Below, piece after piece: positions 5,958 to 12,496 of a DNA stretch of 17,647 nucleotides. The stretch is from JAUXEH01 sp965602945 (GTDB lineage: Bacteria; Acidobacteriota; Aminicenantia; Aminicenantales; Aminicenantaceae). A program made the position numbers and the translations under genes. Positions within the stretch are counted from its first letter, which is position 1. The number at the start of each line of letters is the position of its first letter. The notes beneath the pieces are model-generated. The model searched no databases. It had not been told where the DNA came from and was given only the letters and a program-made list of their open reading frames with translations. The stretch lies in assembly GCA_965602945.1 (NCBI GenBank), contig CBFDBC010000054.1, positions 1-17,647 on the forward strand, in the 5' to 3' direction.

Positions 5958-8356
5958 GTGTCTCTCACCAAAAAAGCAAAAAAAGGGGACAGGCCCCTTT
6001 TATTCTGAAAAAGGGGCCTGTCCCTTTTTTTTGCGAGGGAGTGGTGGACGTAGCGGCGCAAAAATGCCACGGCCTCGTCGCAGCGGCGGAACACGGGCAC
6101 GCCCTCATTTTCCAGCAGCTCCTTCATAGGCAGATAGGGCCTGCCGCTGTCGATGCTCACCACGAAGGGCTTGTCGGTCCTGTGGAAGAGGTCGATCAGC
6201 CTACGGGGCGTGCTTCCCTCCCGCATCAGGTCCTCGCCATGAAATTCCGAAGGCGCCAGCGTGTTCATTGCGGGTGACATGGGCAGGGGCGAGACCACGG
6301 CGCAGTCCACGTTCTCATCCTCCAGGATGGCCTCGACACAGGCGGCAAATGCGCCGTCATCGGCCACCGGTGTGACATCCATGGGATTGCGGACGTTCTG
6401 TAGCCGTGTGATCCCCAGAGGATCCAGCACCTGGGCTATCCGCCCGGCGGTCGCATCCGAGAACCGGGCCAGCTCAAGCGTCGGTTCATGCGCAATGCTG
6501 TCCGACATGATCACGCACTCGAAGCCGGCATTGGAGATCAGGCCCACCCGGATCCCCCGGATTGTCTTGTCCGCCAGAAAACACAGGCCCTTGACGGTGT
6601 CCTCGAATTCGTCGATGGTATCGGCCATGATCACCCCGGCGCGCTCCAGCACGGCGCGGCTCACGGCATAGTCCCCCGCCACCGAGGCCGTGTGGCTGGC
6701 CGTGGCGGCCCGGCCTTCAAGGGAGCGGCCCGCCTTGTAAGCCACGACCGTCTTGCCCGGCTGCGAAGTTATCTCATGGGCGACTTTCGCCAGGGCCAGG
6801 CCGTCTCCGGGTTGGAACCCCTCGATGTACAGGGCGAAAACATGCGCCTCATCCCGGTCCTTGAGATAGTTGAGGTAGTCGGAGATGGTGAGGTCGAGCT
6901 GATTCCCTATCGAGACCGCAATGACGGGCTCGATCCCGGGGAGCTGGCTCATGCGCGATATCATGTAGGCCCCGCTCTGGCTGAGATAGGCCAGAGGATA
7001 GGGGCGCACACCCTCGCGCGGCAGGGAAAAGATCTTGTGTTCCGGGATAAAGGTGGTGTCGTACTTCCCCGGCCTCGAGAAGATGCCCAGGGAGTTGCCG
7101 CCGTTTACCACGGGGACCTGCCGGCCCGCGGCGCGGCCCTCGCGGATCAGGGACTTTATGCCCTGCTCGATGTCCTCCGTTCCCTCCTTTTCACCCATCC
7201 CGCCCGCGATGAAGATCGCCGAGCGGGCCTTCTGAGCCTCGATCAGGTCCCGCATCACCTGAAAGCCCTGCTCGGCAGAGACCGTGTGCACGAACAGGTC
7301 GACGGCCTCGGGGAGGCCGGCGACATCGGGCACGCAGCGGCACCCTTCGATCTCCCTGGCTCCCGGCTTGACCACATAGACCTTTTCGCGCGGGAATCCC
7401 TGTTTGAGGATGTTGTTTAGGATGATGCGGCCGATGTTCATCTTTTCTGAGACACCTATGATCCCGATGCTCCGGGGCTCGAGCAGATATCCTATGTCCG
7501 CATGGGGCCTCTCCGGCTCCCCGTGCTTGCTGCGGGATATGCGGCAGAGGCCGTCCAGCGGGATAAGCCGGCCCCGGCTTACGACAAAGGGGTTGACCTC
7601 GGCCTCTTCGATCACGAATTCGCTGTCCTGCGAATAAGGAGAAAAATGGGCTCCCAACCGCTGAAATTTGAGGTAGAGCTCGGCCAGTTTTTCCGCCGCC
7701 ACCAGGGGCGGCCGGCCCCTGAAGCCCGAGGTCAGCTTTTCATAGAAAGCCAGCGGACGCAGCGTCCGGGACACATCCTCCTCAGGGAGATGGGCGGCAG
7801 AGATGGACACCGACCTCCCCTCCTTGAGCCGGGCGTTGATGTACTCCACGTCAAGCCCGCCGCTGCCCATGCTGACGATGGGTCCGAACTCCCGGGAATT
7901 TCTCAGGCCGAGGAGCAGCTCGGTGCCGAATCCCGACTTCTCATAGTCCACGGCTTCCAGGATGAGCGTTCCCCGGATCAGTGCGGCGCTGCCGCCGTCT
8001 GCACCGGCCTTCTCCTCCGGGTGGGATTCTTCCGCCCACCTCCTGAAATGCTCGGGGACCTCTTCCAGCATACCTGATACGGCCCGGTTCACGATTTCCG
8101 GATCGTTGTCCACGAACCGCACGCCTCCCACATCAGACTTGTGGAGGATGCGCGGCGACACCACTTTGAGCACCAGGCCTCTGCCGGGGATCCCGGACAG
8201 GTCCTGTTCGGTCGCTGCCTGCCCCGCCGGAAGGAAAAAATGGGCGGGTGTTTCCCAACCCATGGCATTCAGGACGGCATAGACCTCATGTTCCAGCAGG
8301 GTTTCGTGTTTGGCCTGCCGGAATATGTGTTCAATGGCCGTGAAATTGATATCCAT
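5954..8356 (-). CDS. ADP-forming acyl-CoA synthetase, ATP-grasp then CoA-binding fusion
   Basis: An 800-residue fused NDP-forming acyl-CoA synthetase. The beta (ATP-grasp) part comes first, about 15-275, with K-V-V-S-P-R-I-L-H-K-S-D-V-G-G-V; H72 there matches the second phosphate-carrying His known in archaeal enzymes. The alpha part follows: CoA-binding fold about 288-385 (P-R-S-I-G-I-I-G-V-S), then the ligase domains. H555 in A-S-H-T-A-S-V-A-G is the expected phosphohistidine. The reaction is acyl-CoA + ADP + Pi giving acid + CoA + ATP. It lies 70 bases after iorB, pointing to arylacetyl- or branched acyl-CoA as substrate (inference). The ATG has an AGGAG site. Residues 773 to about 796 are encoded by an inserted palindrome (5976-6034) and do not look like family sequence; the conserved part ends near R-R-Y-V-H-H. 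A GNAT domain as in Pat acetyltransferases is absent. Confidence 0.93.
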   Translation of the reverse strand: MDINFTAIEHIFRQAKHETLLEHEVYAVLNAMGWETPAHFFLPAGQAATEQDLSGIPGRGLVLKVVSPRILHKSDVGGVRFVDNDPEIVNRAVSGMLEEVPEHFRRWAEESHPEEKAGADGGSAALIRGTLILEAVDYEKSGFGTELLLGLRNSREFGPIVSMGSGGLDVEYINARLKEGRSVSISAAHLPEEDVSRTLRPLAFYEKLTSGFRGRPPLVAAEKLAELYLKFQRLGAHFSPYSQDSEFVIEEAEVNPFVVSRGRLIPLDGLCRISRSKHGEPERPHADIGYLLEPRSIGIIGVSEKMNIGRIILNNILKQGFPREKVYVVKPGAREIEGCRCVPDVAGLPEAVDLFVHTVSAEQGFQVMRDLIEAQKARSAIFIAGGMGEKEGTEDIEQGIKSLIREGRAAGRQVPVVNGGNSLGIFSRPGKYDTTFIPEHKIFSLPREGVRPYPLAYLSQSGAYMISRMSQLPGIEPVIAVSIGNQLDLTISDYLNYLKDRDEAHVFALYIEGFQPGDGLALAKVAHEITSQPGKTVVAYKAGRSLEGRAATASHTASVAGDYAVSRAVLERAGVIMADTIDEFEDTVKGLCFLADKTIRGIRVGLISNAGFECVIMSDSIAHEPTLELARFSDATAGRIAQVLDPLGITRLQNVRNPMDVTPVADDGAFAACVEAILEDENVDCAVVSPLPMSPAMNTLAPSEFHGEDLMREGSTPRRLIDLFHRTDKPFVVSIDSGRPYLPMKELLENEGVPVFRRCDEAVAFLRRYVHHSLAKKRDRPLFQNKRGLSPFFAFLVRDT
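5976..6034. repeat. Palindromic element inside the 3' end of the acyl-CoA synthetase gene
   Basis: Two 26-base arms (5976-6001 and 6009-6034) pair with one mismatch around a 7-base loop. Each arm reads GC, A-run, GGGGACAGGCCCC, T-run when read inward. The long T-runs on both sides of the GC-rich stem mean it could act as a bidirectional terminator. It is in frame with the upstream gene and ends 20 bases before the yggS start. The element at 13613-13714 shares the GCAAAAA-GGGGACAGG arm sequence, so both probably belong to one dispersed REP- or MITE-like family. Confidence 0.9.
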
Positions 8357-8404
8357 TCATTTCTCCTGGATCCTTCCCATACGCCCCCGGCATGCACAAG
8401 CGGC

Positions 8405-8419
8405 CGGCCGCAGCGGCCG
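8405..8419. repeat. Short GC palindrome between iorB and the acyl-CoA synthetase gene
   Basis: CGGCCGC-A-GCGGCCG is a perfect 7-bp inverted repeat around one base, in the 70-base gap after the iorB stop. There is no T-run next to it, so it is not a typical terminator; an mRNA-stabilising or processing hairpin is possible but unproven. Confidence 0.4.
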
Positions 8420-8426
8420 AATCGAT

Positions 8427-9014
8427 TCAGCTGCGCGCAGAGGCGGCGGCCTCTCTGCCAAGGCGGAAAGCCTCGAGGTTTATCTCTACCAGCTCCTCAC
8501 CCTTGGGCAGGAACAGGGCCCGGATGTGATCCTGCAGCAGCGCCTCGCCCACGATGAGATCGCCTGAGGCAGCGCCCAGCATCACCATGTTCTGGGACCG
8601 CAATGAGCCCGCTTCCTTGGCCAGGGATTCCGAGTCGATGATGAGGGCCCGTTCCCCAAATCCCCGGACCGCGGCCAGCACCTCTTCGAGGTCAGGGTAG
8701 TCGGGGATGTTGACGAACGGTTTCCGGCTCGTCACCAACCGGCCCTGGGGGTGGAGCAATTCCACATAACGGAGCGCCTCCATGGGTTCGACGCTCAGGA
8801 TCAGGTCGGCCTGACCCCGGGGGATGAGCTCGCTGAAGATGGGCCCCTGAGACAGCCGGAGATGGGACTGGACCGCCCCGCCCCGCTGCGCCATGCCGTG
8901 GACCTCCGCCTGCTTGAAGTTCAGGCCGGCCTGGAGCGCGGCGTTGTCGATGACATAGGCGATGGACAGGGTCCCCTGTCCTCCCACTCCGGCCAGGATG
9001 ATATCCTGCTTCAC
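8427..9014 (-). CDS. iorB: Indolepyruvate ferredoxin oxidoreductase beta subunit
   Basis: A 195-residue gamma-type domain subunit of 2-oxoacid:ferredoxin oxidoreductase, the usual IorB size. Family marks are D-I-I-L-A-G-V-G-G-Q-G-T at the N-terminus, E-V-H-G-M-A-Q-R-G-G-A-V at about 37-48, A-D-L-I-L-S-V-E-P-M-E-A-L-R, and N-M-V-M-L-G-A-A-S-G in the C-terminal third. With IorA it converts arylpyruvates (or related 2-oxoacids) and CoA into acyl-CoA, CO2 and low-potential electrons. The start is GTG, one base after the iorA TGA, with AAGGGAG about 10 bases upstream, so translation is probably coupled. The protein has no cysteine, so it cannot carry an iron-sulfur cluster. Confidence 0.95.
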   Translation of the reverse strand: MKQDIILAGVGGQGTLSIAYVIDNAALQAGLNFKQAEVHGMAQRGGAVQSHLRLSQGPIFSELIPRGQADLILSVEPMEALRYVELLHPQGRLVTSRKPFVNIPDYPDLEEVLAAVRGFGERALIIDSESLAKEAGSLRSQNMVMLGAASGDLIVGEALLQDHIRALFLPKGEELVEINLEAFRLGREAAASARS

Positions 9015-9015
9015 G

Positions 9016-10626
9016 TCACTGCACTCCCTTCTCCCGGCTGCGTTTGCGGGCCTGCTGGATGCACTCCCGCACCGAAACGATCACGGAAAGCCCGCGATGG
9101 GCAATCTCCTCCTCTATCACCTGTACGTTCGCCTCCAGGTTCCGGGCGAGGGGCGTGATGACACGGATGTGCCGCTCGTCCACACCGGTTCCCCGGATCA
9201 TGTTGAGCAGCTTATCGCCGGAGAGAAATGTGGACTGGCCCCCGGTCATGGCAACAGAAGCATTGTCCACGATGAAAAGCGTCATGTCGGTGTCGGAGGC
9301 CGCCGCATCCACGAGTGGGGTGATGCCGGAATGGGCGAAAGTGGAGTCCCCGAGCACGCCCACCGAGGGATATATACCCGCATCGGCGCCTCCCTTGGCC
9401 ATGCTCACGCTGGCGCCCATACACACAGCCGTATCCACCGCCCCGTAGGGGGGGAGCGCCCCTAATGTATAACAGCCGATGTCGCTGAACACGGTGGACC
9501 CGACATGGCCCTCCAGGGCCCGGTTCAATGCGTTGAAGGTGTCGGCGTGCGGGCATCCCTGGCAGAGCTGGGGGGGACGGACGGCCAGCTGGATGTCTCC
9601 CTCTGATTCCCGCGGAAGCGGCTCGAGCCCGAGGGCCTCGCGGACCAGGTGGGGCTGGAGCTCTCCCGCTAACGGCAGGGATCCGTCCAGCTTGCCCCGG
9701 ATGGTTTTGCCCGCGACGCCGAAGAGGCCGCGCAGCCGGGATTCGATGAGGGGATAGCCCTCTTCCACGACCAGGACGGTGTCCACCTGCTCGAAGAGGC
9801 GCGCGATCTTGGCCTCGGGCAGCGGATAGACCGCAAGCTTGAGGATAGGCGGCACGGTCCCGACATCCGCGAGGTTTTCACGCACATAATTGTACGCGAT
9901 GCCCGAAGCGATGATGCCGAGCGGGCCCCTGTCCGCATCGGGGATGGTCAGGGAGTTGAAGGCCGATTCCTCGGAAAATTTTGTGAGTTCCGGTTGGAGG
10001 TCGACCAACCGCTGGTTGCGCCGCCGGGCATTGACCGGCAGGAGTATCCAGTCCCGGCTTTCCCCCGAGTGCATGTCATTCTGAGGCCGGGGCTCATCGG
10101 GCTTTACCCGGGACCGGCTGTGCGAAAGCCGCGTGACCAAGCGGATCATCACGGGCAGGTTCCACCGCTCCGAGACATCGAAAGCCTGCCGGGTCAGGGC
10201 ATAGGCCTCCTGATGGTCGGCGGGCTCGAAACACGGGATCCGGGCGAAATCCGCGAAGAAGCGGCTGTCCTGCTCGTTCTGGGAGCTGTGCATGCCGGGA
10301 TCGTCCGCCACCACGACCACGAGCCCTCCTTCGATCCCGGTCAGGGCCGAGTTCATGAACGGGTCGGCGGCCGCGTTGAGCCCCACATGTTTCATGGACA
10401 CGAGTGCCCGCCTGCCCGCGAAGGAAACGCCCAGGGCTTCCTCGTAGGCGACCTTTTCGTTGATGCACCATGCGGCCCGGAAGGCCCCGGTCTCCTGTGC
10501 TCTGCGGACAAGGAACTCCATGATCTCGGAAGCCGGGGTTCCCGGGTAAGAGTAGGCGGCCGAAAGCCCGGCGTGGACAGCCCCCAGGGCGACGGCCTCG
10601 TCGCCTAACAGAACCTCGCTGCTCAT
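9016..10626 (-). CDS. iorA: Indolepyruvate ferredoxin oxidoreductase alpha subunit lacking the C-terminal ferredoxin domain
   Basis: A 536-residue thiamine-diphosphate enzyme subunit. The pyrimidine-binding domain is at about 1-185 (S-Y-P-G-T-P, N-E-K-V-A-Y-E, M-K-H-V-G-L-N-A-A-A-D-P), the middle domain at about 230-340, and the ThDP/Mg domain at about 350-510 with C355-x2-C358-P-H, D-I-G-C385-Y, G-D-S-T-F-A-H-S-G (426-434) and V-D-N (453-455). Ordinary IorA proteins run on for about 60-80 residues with two 4Fe-4S motifs; here the protein stops soon after V-S-V-R-E-C-I and iorB begins at once, so the domain is absent rather than frameshifted. The start (ATG 10626) has GAGGA 7 bases upstream. 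The longest possible start (10677) would lie inside the promoter spacer. It heads the iorA-iorB-acyl-CoA synthetase-yggS operon. Confidence 0.94.
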   Translation of the reverse strand: MSSEVLLGDEAVALGAVHAGLSAAYSYPGTPASEIMEFLVRRAQETGAFRAAWCINEKVAYEEALGVSFAGRRALVSMKHVGLNAAADPFMNSALTGIEGGLVVVVADDPGMHSSQNEQDSRFFADFARIPCFEPADHQEAYALTRQAFDVSERWNLPVMIRLVTRLSHSRSRVKPDEPRPQNDMHSGESRDWILLPVNARRRNQRLVDLQPELTKFSEESAFNSLTIPDADRGPLGIIASGIAYNYVRENLADVGTVPPILKLAVYPLPEAKIARLFEQVDTVLVVEEGYPLIESRLRGLFGVAGKTIRGKLDGSLPLAGELQPHLVREALGLEPLPRESEGDIQLAVRPPQLCQGCPHADTFNALNRALEGHVGSTVFSDIGCYTLGALPPYGAVDTAVCMGASVSMAKGGADAGIYPSVGVLGDSTFAHSGITPLVDAAASDTDMTLFIVDNASVAMTGGQSTFLSGDKLLNMIRGTGVDERHIRVITPLARNLEANVQVIEEEIAHRGLSVIVSVRECIQQARKRSREKGVQ

Positions 10627-10633
10627 GGTGTTT

Positions 10634-10638
10634 TCCTC
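10634..10638 (-). promoter_or_regulatory. Ribosome binding site that fixes the iorA start
   Basis: GAGGA on the minus strand, 7 bases before the ATG at 10626. The alternative in-frame ATGs at 10647 and 10677 have no comparable site. Confidence 0.7.
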
Positions 10639-10665
10639 GTTTTTCATGACGTCCGCAAACAAGAA

Positions 10666-10694
10666 GTTATCACACAAATCACCGTCTCTGTCAA
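10666..10694 (-). promoter_or_regulatory. Sigma70-type promoter of iorA
   Basis: The minus strand shows a perfect -35 TTGACA (10689-10694), a 17-base spacer and a -10 GATAAC (10666-10671, 4 of 6). Transcription would begin near 10659, giving a leader of about 33 bases before the iorA ATG. It faces away from the rrf2 promoter, with about 80 bases between the two -35 boxes. Confidence 0.6.
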
Positions 10695-10747
10695 CCGTGT
10701 TGGGGCGCCCGCTCTCGATGTGGATCGCGCAGATGACCTCAGAAAAT

Positions 10748-10775
10748 TAAATCTTATAATTTCTATACAATTAGG
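10748..10775. promoter_or_regulatory. AT-rich imperfect dyad between iorA and rrf2, possible Rrf2 operator
   Basis: The stretch is strikingly AT-rich for this window and contains an imperfect dyad (TTATA near 10754, TATACAA near 10764) just upstream of the rrf2 -35 box. Rrf2 regulators often bind AT-rich dyads of this size beside their own promoters. The match is loose and the operator call is inference. Confidence 0.3.
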
Positions 10776-10804
10776 TTGAAATAGCCGGGTGAATCACGTA
10801 GTAT
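10776..10804 (+). promoter_or_regulatory. Promoter of the rrf2 gene
   Basis: TTGAAA (10776-10781, 5 of 6), 17-base spacer, TAGTAT (10799-10804, 4 of 6). This gives a leader of about 40 bases that ends in a strong GAGGAGG ribosome site before the ATG at 10853. Confidence 0.5.
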
Positions 10805-10852
10805 AAAGGCGAAGAGGATCTGCAATCATATGCGCAATCCGAGGAGGCATAA

Positions 10853-11287
10853 ATGATAAGATTATCGACCAAAGGCCGATACGGGACACGACTCATGCTC
10901 AATCTTGCCCTGCATCACAACGGCGGCCAGAAGGCGACCATCCTGAAAAACGTCTCCAACGATGAAGAGATCTCCATACGGTACCTGGAACAGATCATCA
11001 TCCCGCTCAAGATCAACAAGCTGGTCAAGAGCATCCGGGGGGCCGGCGGCGGCTACATCCTGGCCAGGGACCCGGCCGACATCAGGCTGAGTGAGATCCT
11101 GCATGCGTTGGAAGGATCCTGCTGCCTGGTGGAATGCGTGGAGGACGACGATTACTGTACGCGCACTCCCACCTGCCCGACCCATGAGGTGTGGGAAGAG
11201 GCCTCGAACATGCTCAAGAATTATTTCGAAAACATCTCGCTGCAGGATCTGGTCAAAAGGTCTAAAAAGAAATCCAAAAAAAAGTAG
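10853..11287 (+). CDS. Rrf2 family transcriptional regulator with cysteine cluster
   Basis: A 144-residue DNA-binding protein of the Rrf2/IscR family. The N-terminal winged helix shows M-I-R-L-S-T-K-G-R-Y-G-T-R, I-R-Y-L-E-Q-I and V-K-S-I-R-G-A-G-G-G-Y. The linker region carries cysteines C90, C91, C95, C102 and C108, followed by H-E-V-W. Three of them (C95-x6-C102-x5-C108) sit where IscR and NsrR bind an Fe-S cluster, though IscR spacing is x5-x5. The tail is a lysine-rich run (136-144). It lies divergent from iorA and 1 base before the thiamine-binding protein gene. Targets are unknown: autoregulation, iorA, and the nearby sulfur genes mnmA and the cysteine synthase-like gene are all candidates. 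An iron-sulfur or cysteine-sensing role fits the family but is inference. Confidence 0.93.
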   Translation: MIRLSTKGRYGTRLMLNLALHHNGGQKATILKNVSNDEEISIRYLEQIIIPLKINKLVKSIRGAGGGYILARDPADIRLSEILHALEGSCCLVECVEDDDYCTRTPTCPTHEVWEEASNMLKNYFENISLQDLVKRSKKKSKKK

Positions 11288-11288
11288 C

Positions 11289-11582
11289 ATGATCATCGCA
11301 TCCCTGGCCATTTTCCCCACCAGCGAAGGGGCTTCGGTCAGCCGCTTCGTGAAAGAAGTCATCCGCATCGTCGAAGAGTCGGGCCTGAAGAGCGCGACCG
11401 GCGGCATGTCGACCACCATCGAAGCCCCCGATCTACCGTCCCTGTTCGCTGTCATCGAGAAGACCCACCGGAAGCTGGTCGAAATGGGTGCGAAGCGGAT
11501 CCACATCGATCTCCACGTGGATCACAGGCTGGACAAGGACGCCAGCATCTCCTCCAAGCTCGCGGCGGTGGGGAAGTCTTAG
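11289..11582 (+). CDS. MTH1187 family thiamine-binding protein
   Basis: A 97-residue small ferredoxin-fold protein of the MTH1187/YkoF-like (DUF77) family, whose members bind thiamine or related ligands. Family marks are M-I-I-A-S-L-A-I-F-P at the start, S-V-S-R-F-V-K-E-V-I-R-I-V-E-E-S-G-L, the central G-G-M-S-T-T-I-E, A-K-R-I-H-I-D-L-H-V-D-H-R and the end S-I-S-S-K-L-A-A-V. The ATG lies 1 base after the Rrf2 TAG with no clear ribosome site of its own, so translation is probably coupled. The frame is open further upstream inside rrf2, but the family N-terminus begins exactly at this ATG. Its stop is 6 bases from the stop of the convergent guanidino-enzyme gene. No terminator is evident between them. 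Confidence 0.9.
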   Translation: MIIASLAIFPTSEGASVSRFVKEVIRIVEESGLKSATGGMSTTIEAPDLPSLFAVIEKTHRKLVEMGAKRIHIDLHVDHRLDKDASISSKLAAVGKS

Positions 11583-11588
11583 TCCTCA

Positions 11589-12467
11589 TCAATCCAGACG
11601 GAAAAGCGGCCTGGTCAGACAGGTCGGACCTCCCGCCCCCAGACGCGAGATATTCGTTCCGTCGTATTCCCGAATCCTCACCCCGCTTTCCTCCAGAAGC
11701 CCGCGTGTCAGCGGATTCCCGGAGAGCATGAGGCAGTCCCGAGGTCCCACGGCCAGCACGTTTCCGGCCATGCTGTCGTATTCCCCGGAGGGAACCTCCA
11801 GCAGGGTGATCCCGCGCCCGCACAGCCACTCACGAAAAACCACCGGCATAAGGGGCGAATACACCAGAGCCAGGTCATGGTCGAGGGGGCTTATGAGCGA
11901 CATGAGGTGGAGGACATCGCCCGGGCCATTCCAGTGCGGCAGGGGAACGATCCGGATGTCGGAGACGGTATCCGGCAGGATCTCGGCCAGTTGGCGTATG
12001 CCGTCGGCGTTCGTCCGGTAGCCCTGACCCACGGCCAGCGTGTTCCGGTCGAACCAGACCACATCCCCGCCTTCGATCCTGCCCGGGTCCCGGATCTCTC
12101 CGAGGACGGGGATGCCGGCCTCCGACAGGAACCGGGCCGCCGCTTGCGGCTCCCCCCTCCGCAGGGGCTTTCCCATGTTCAACAGCACCGCACCACCCTC
12201 CAGGATGAGGAGGCAGTCACGCACATACAGGGAATCCAGCCCGGATCCGGCGCCCGTCCCCAGATACCGGATGTTCGGAACGGATTCATCGAGCATGGCG
12301 GCGAAGGCGTCGTATTCGCTGCAGGCCCGTTTGAAGTCGGGAGGGCCCAGGTAGCCGTACTCCCTCCAGTGTTGGTTCAGGTTCTCCTGGTTTAGGAATG
12401 CGTCTTCGGGCCGCTTCATGAGCAGATGTGTCATGCGGCCCACCTCGGAAAATATTCTGACTTCCAT
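11589..12467 (-). CDS. Guanidino-modifying enzyme (DDAH / arginine deiminase-like)
   Basis: A 292-residue protein of the pentein guanidino-modifying superfamily, which hydrolyses or transfers groups from guanidines such as arginine or methylarginines through a thiol intermediate. Catalytic positions can be read: D84 in Y-V-R-D, E132-G-G-D135 in R-I-E-G-G-D-V-V, H187 in G-D-V-L-H-L, and the nucleophile C283 in G-A-G-G-P-T-C-L-T-R-P-L. Length suits the dimethylarginine dimethylaminohydrolase-like group better than arginine deiminase (about 400) or agmatine deiminase (about 350). The ATG at 12467 has GGAGGA 7 bases upstream; in-frame ATGs at 12482 and 12500 have none, and the latter overlaps mnmA. 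It follows mnmA by 29 bases, probably in one transcript. Substrate unknown; an amidinotransferase-like activity is an alternative. Confidence 0.88.
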   Translation of the reverse strand: MEVRIFSEVGRMTHLLMKRPEDAFLNQENLNQHWREYGYLGPPDFKRACSEYDAFAAMLDESVPNIRYLGTGAGSGLDSLYVRDCLLILEGGAVLLNMGKPLRRGEPQAAARFLSEAGIPVLGEIRDPGRIEGGDVVWFDRNTLAVGQGYRTNADGIRQLAEILPDTVSDIRIVPLPHWNGPGDVLHLMSLISPLDHDLALVYSPLMPVVFREWLCGRGITLLEVPSGEYDSMAGNVLAVGPRDCLMLSGNPLTRGLLEESGVRIREYDGTNISRLGAGGPTCLTRPLFRLD

Positions 12468-12474
12468 CTCTGTA

Positions 12475-12480
12475 TCCTCC
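12475..12480 (-). promoter_or_regulatory. Ribosome binding site that fixes the guanidino-enzyme start
   Basis: GGAGGA on the minus strand, 7 bases before the ATG at 12467. It selects this ATG over the in-frame ATGs at 12482 and 12500. Confidence 0.75.
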
Positions 12481-12496
12481 ATTCCGACCCCCAGTG

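Noticed and set aside
8964..8981. GGACAGGG / CCCTGTCC palindrome resembling the arm of the two mobile palindromes
   Set aside because: It lies in the conserved G-G-Q-G-T-L motif of iorB, lacks the A/T-runs of the element arms and is explained by codon choice.
10627..10677. Longer iorA start at 10677
   Set aside because: It falls upstream of the predicted -10 box, so it would not be in the transcript; the ATG at 10626 has GAGGA at the right distance.
11091..11288. Upstream in-frame extension of the thiamine-binding protein
   Set aside because: It runs through rrf2 in another frame, and the family N-terminus starts exactly at the ATG at 11289.
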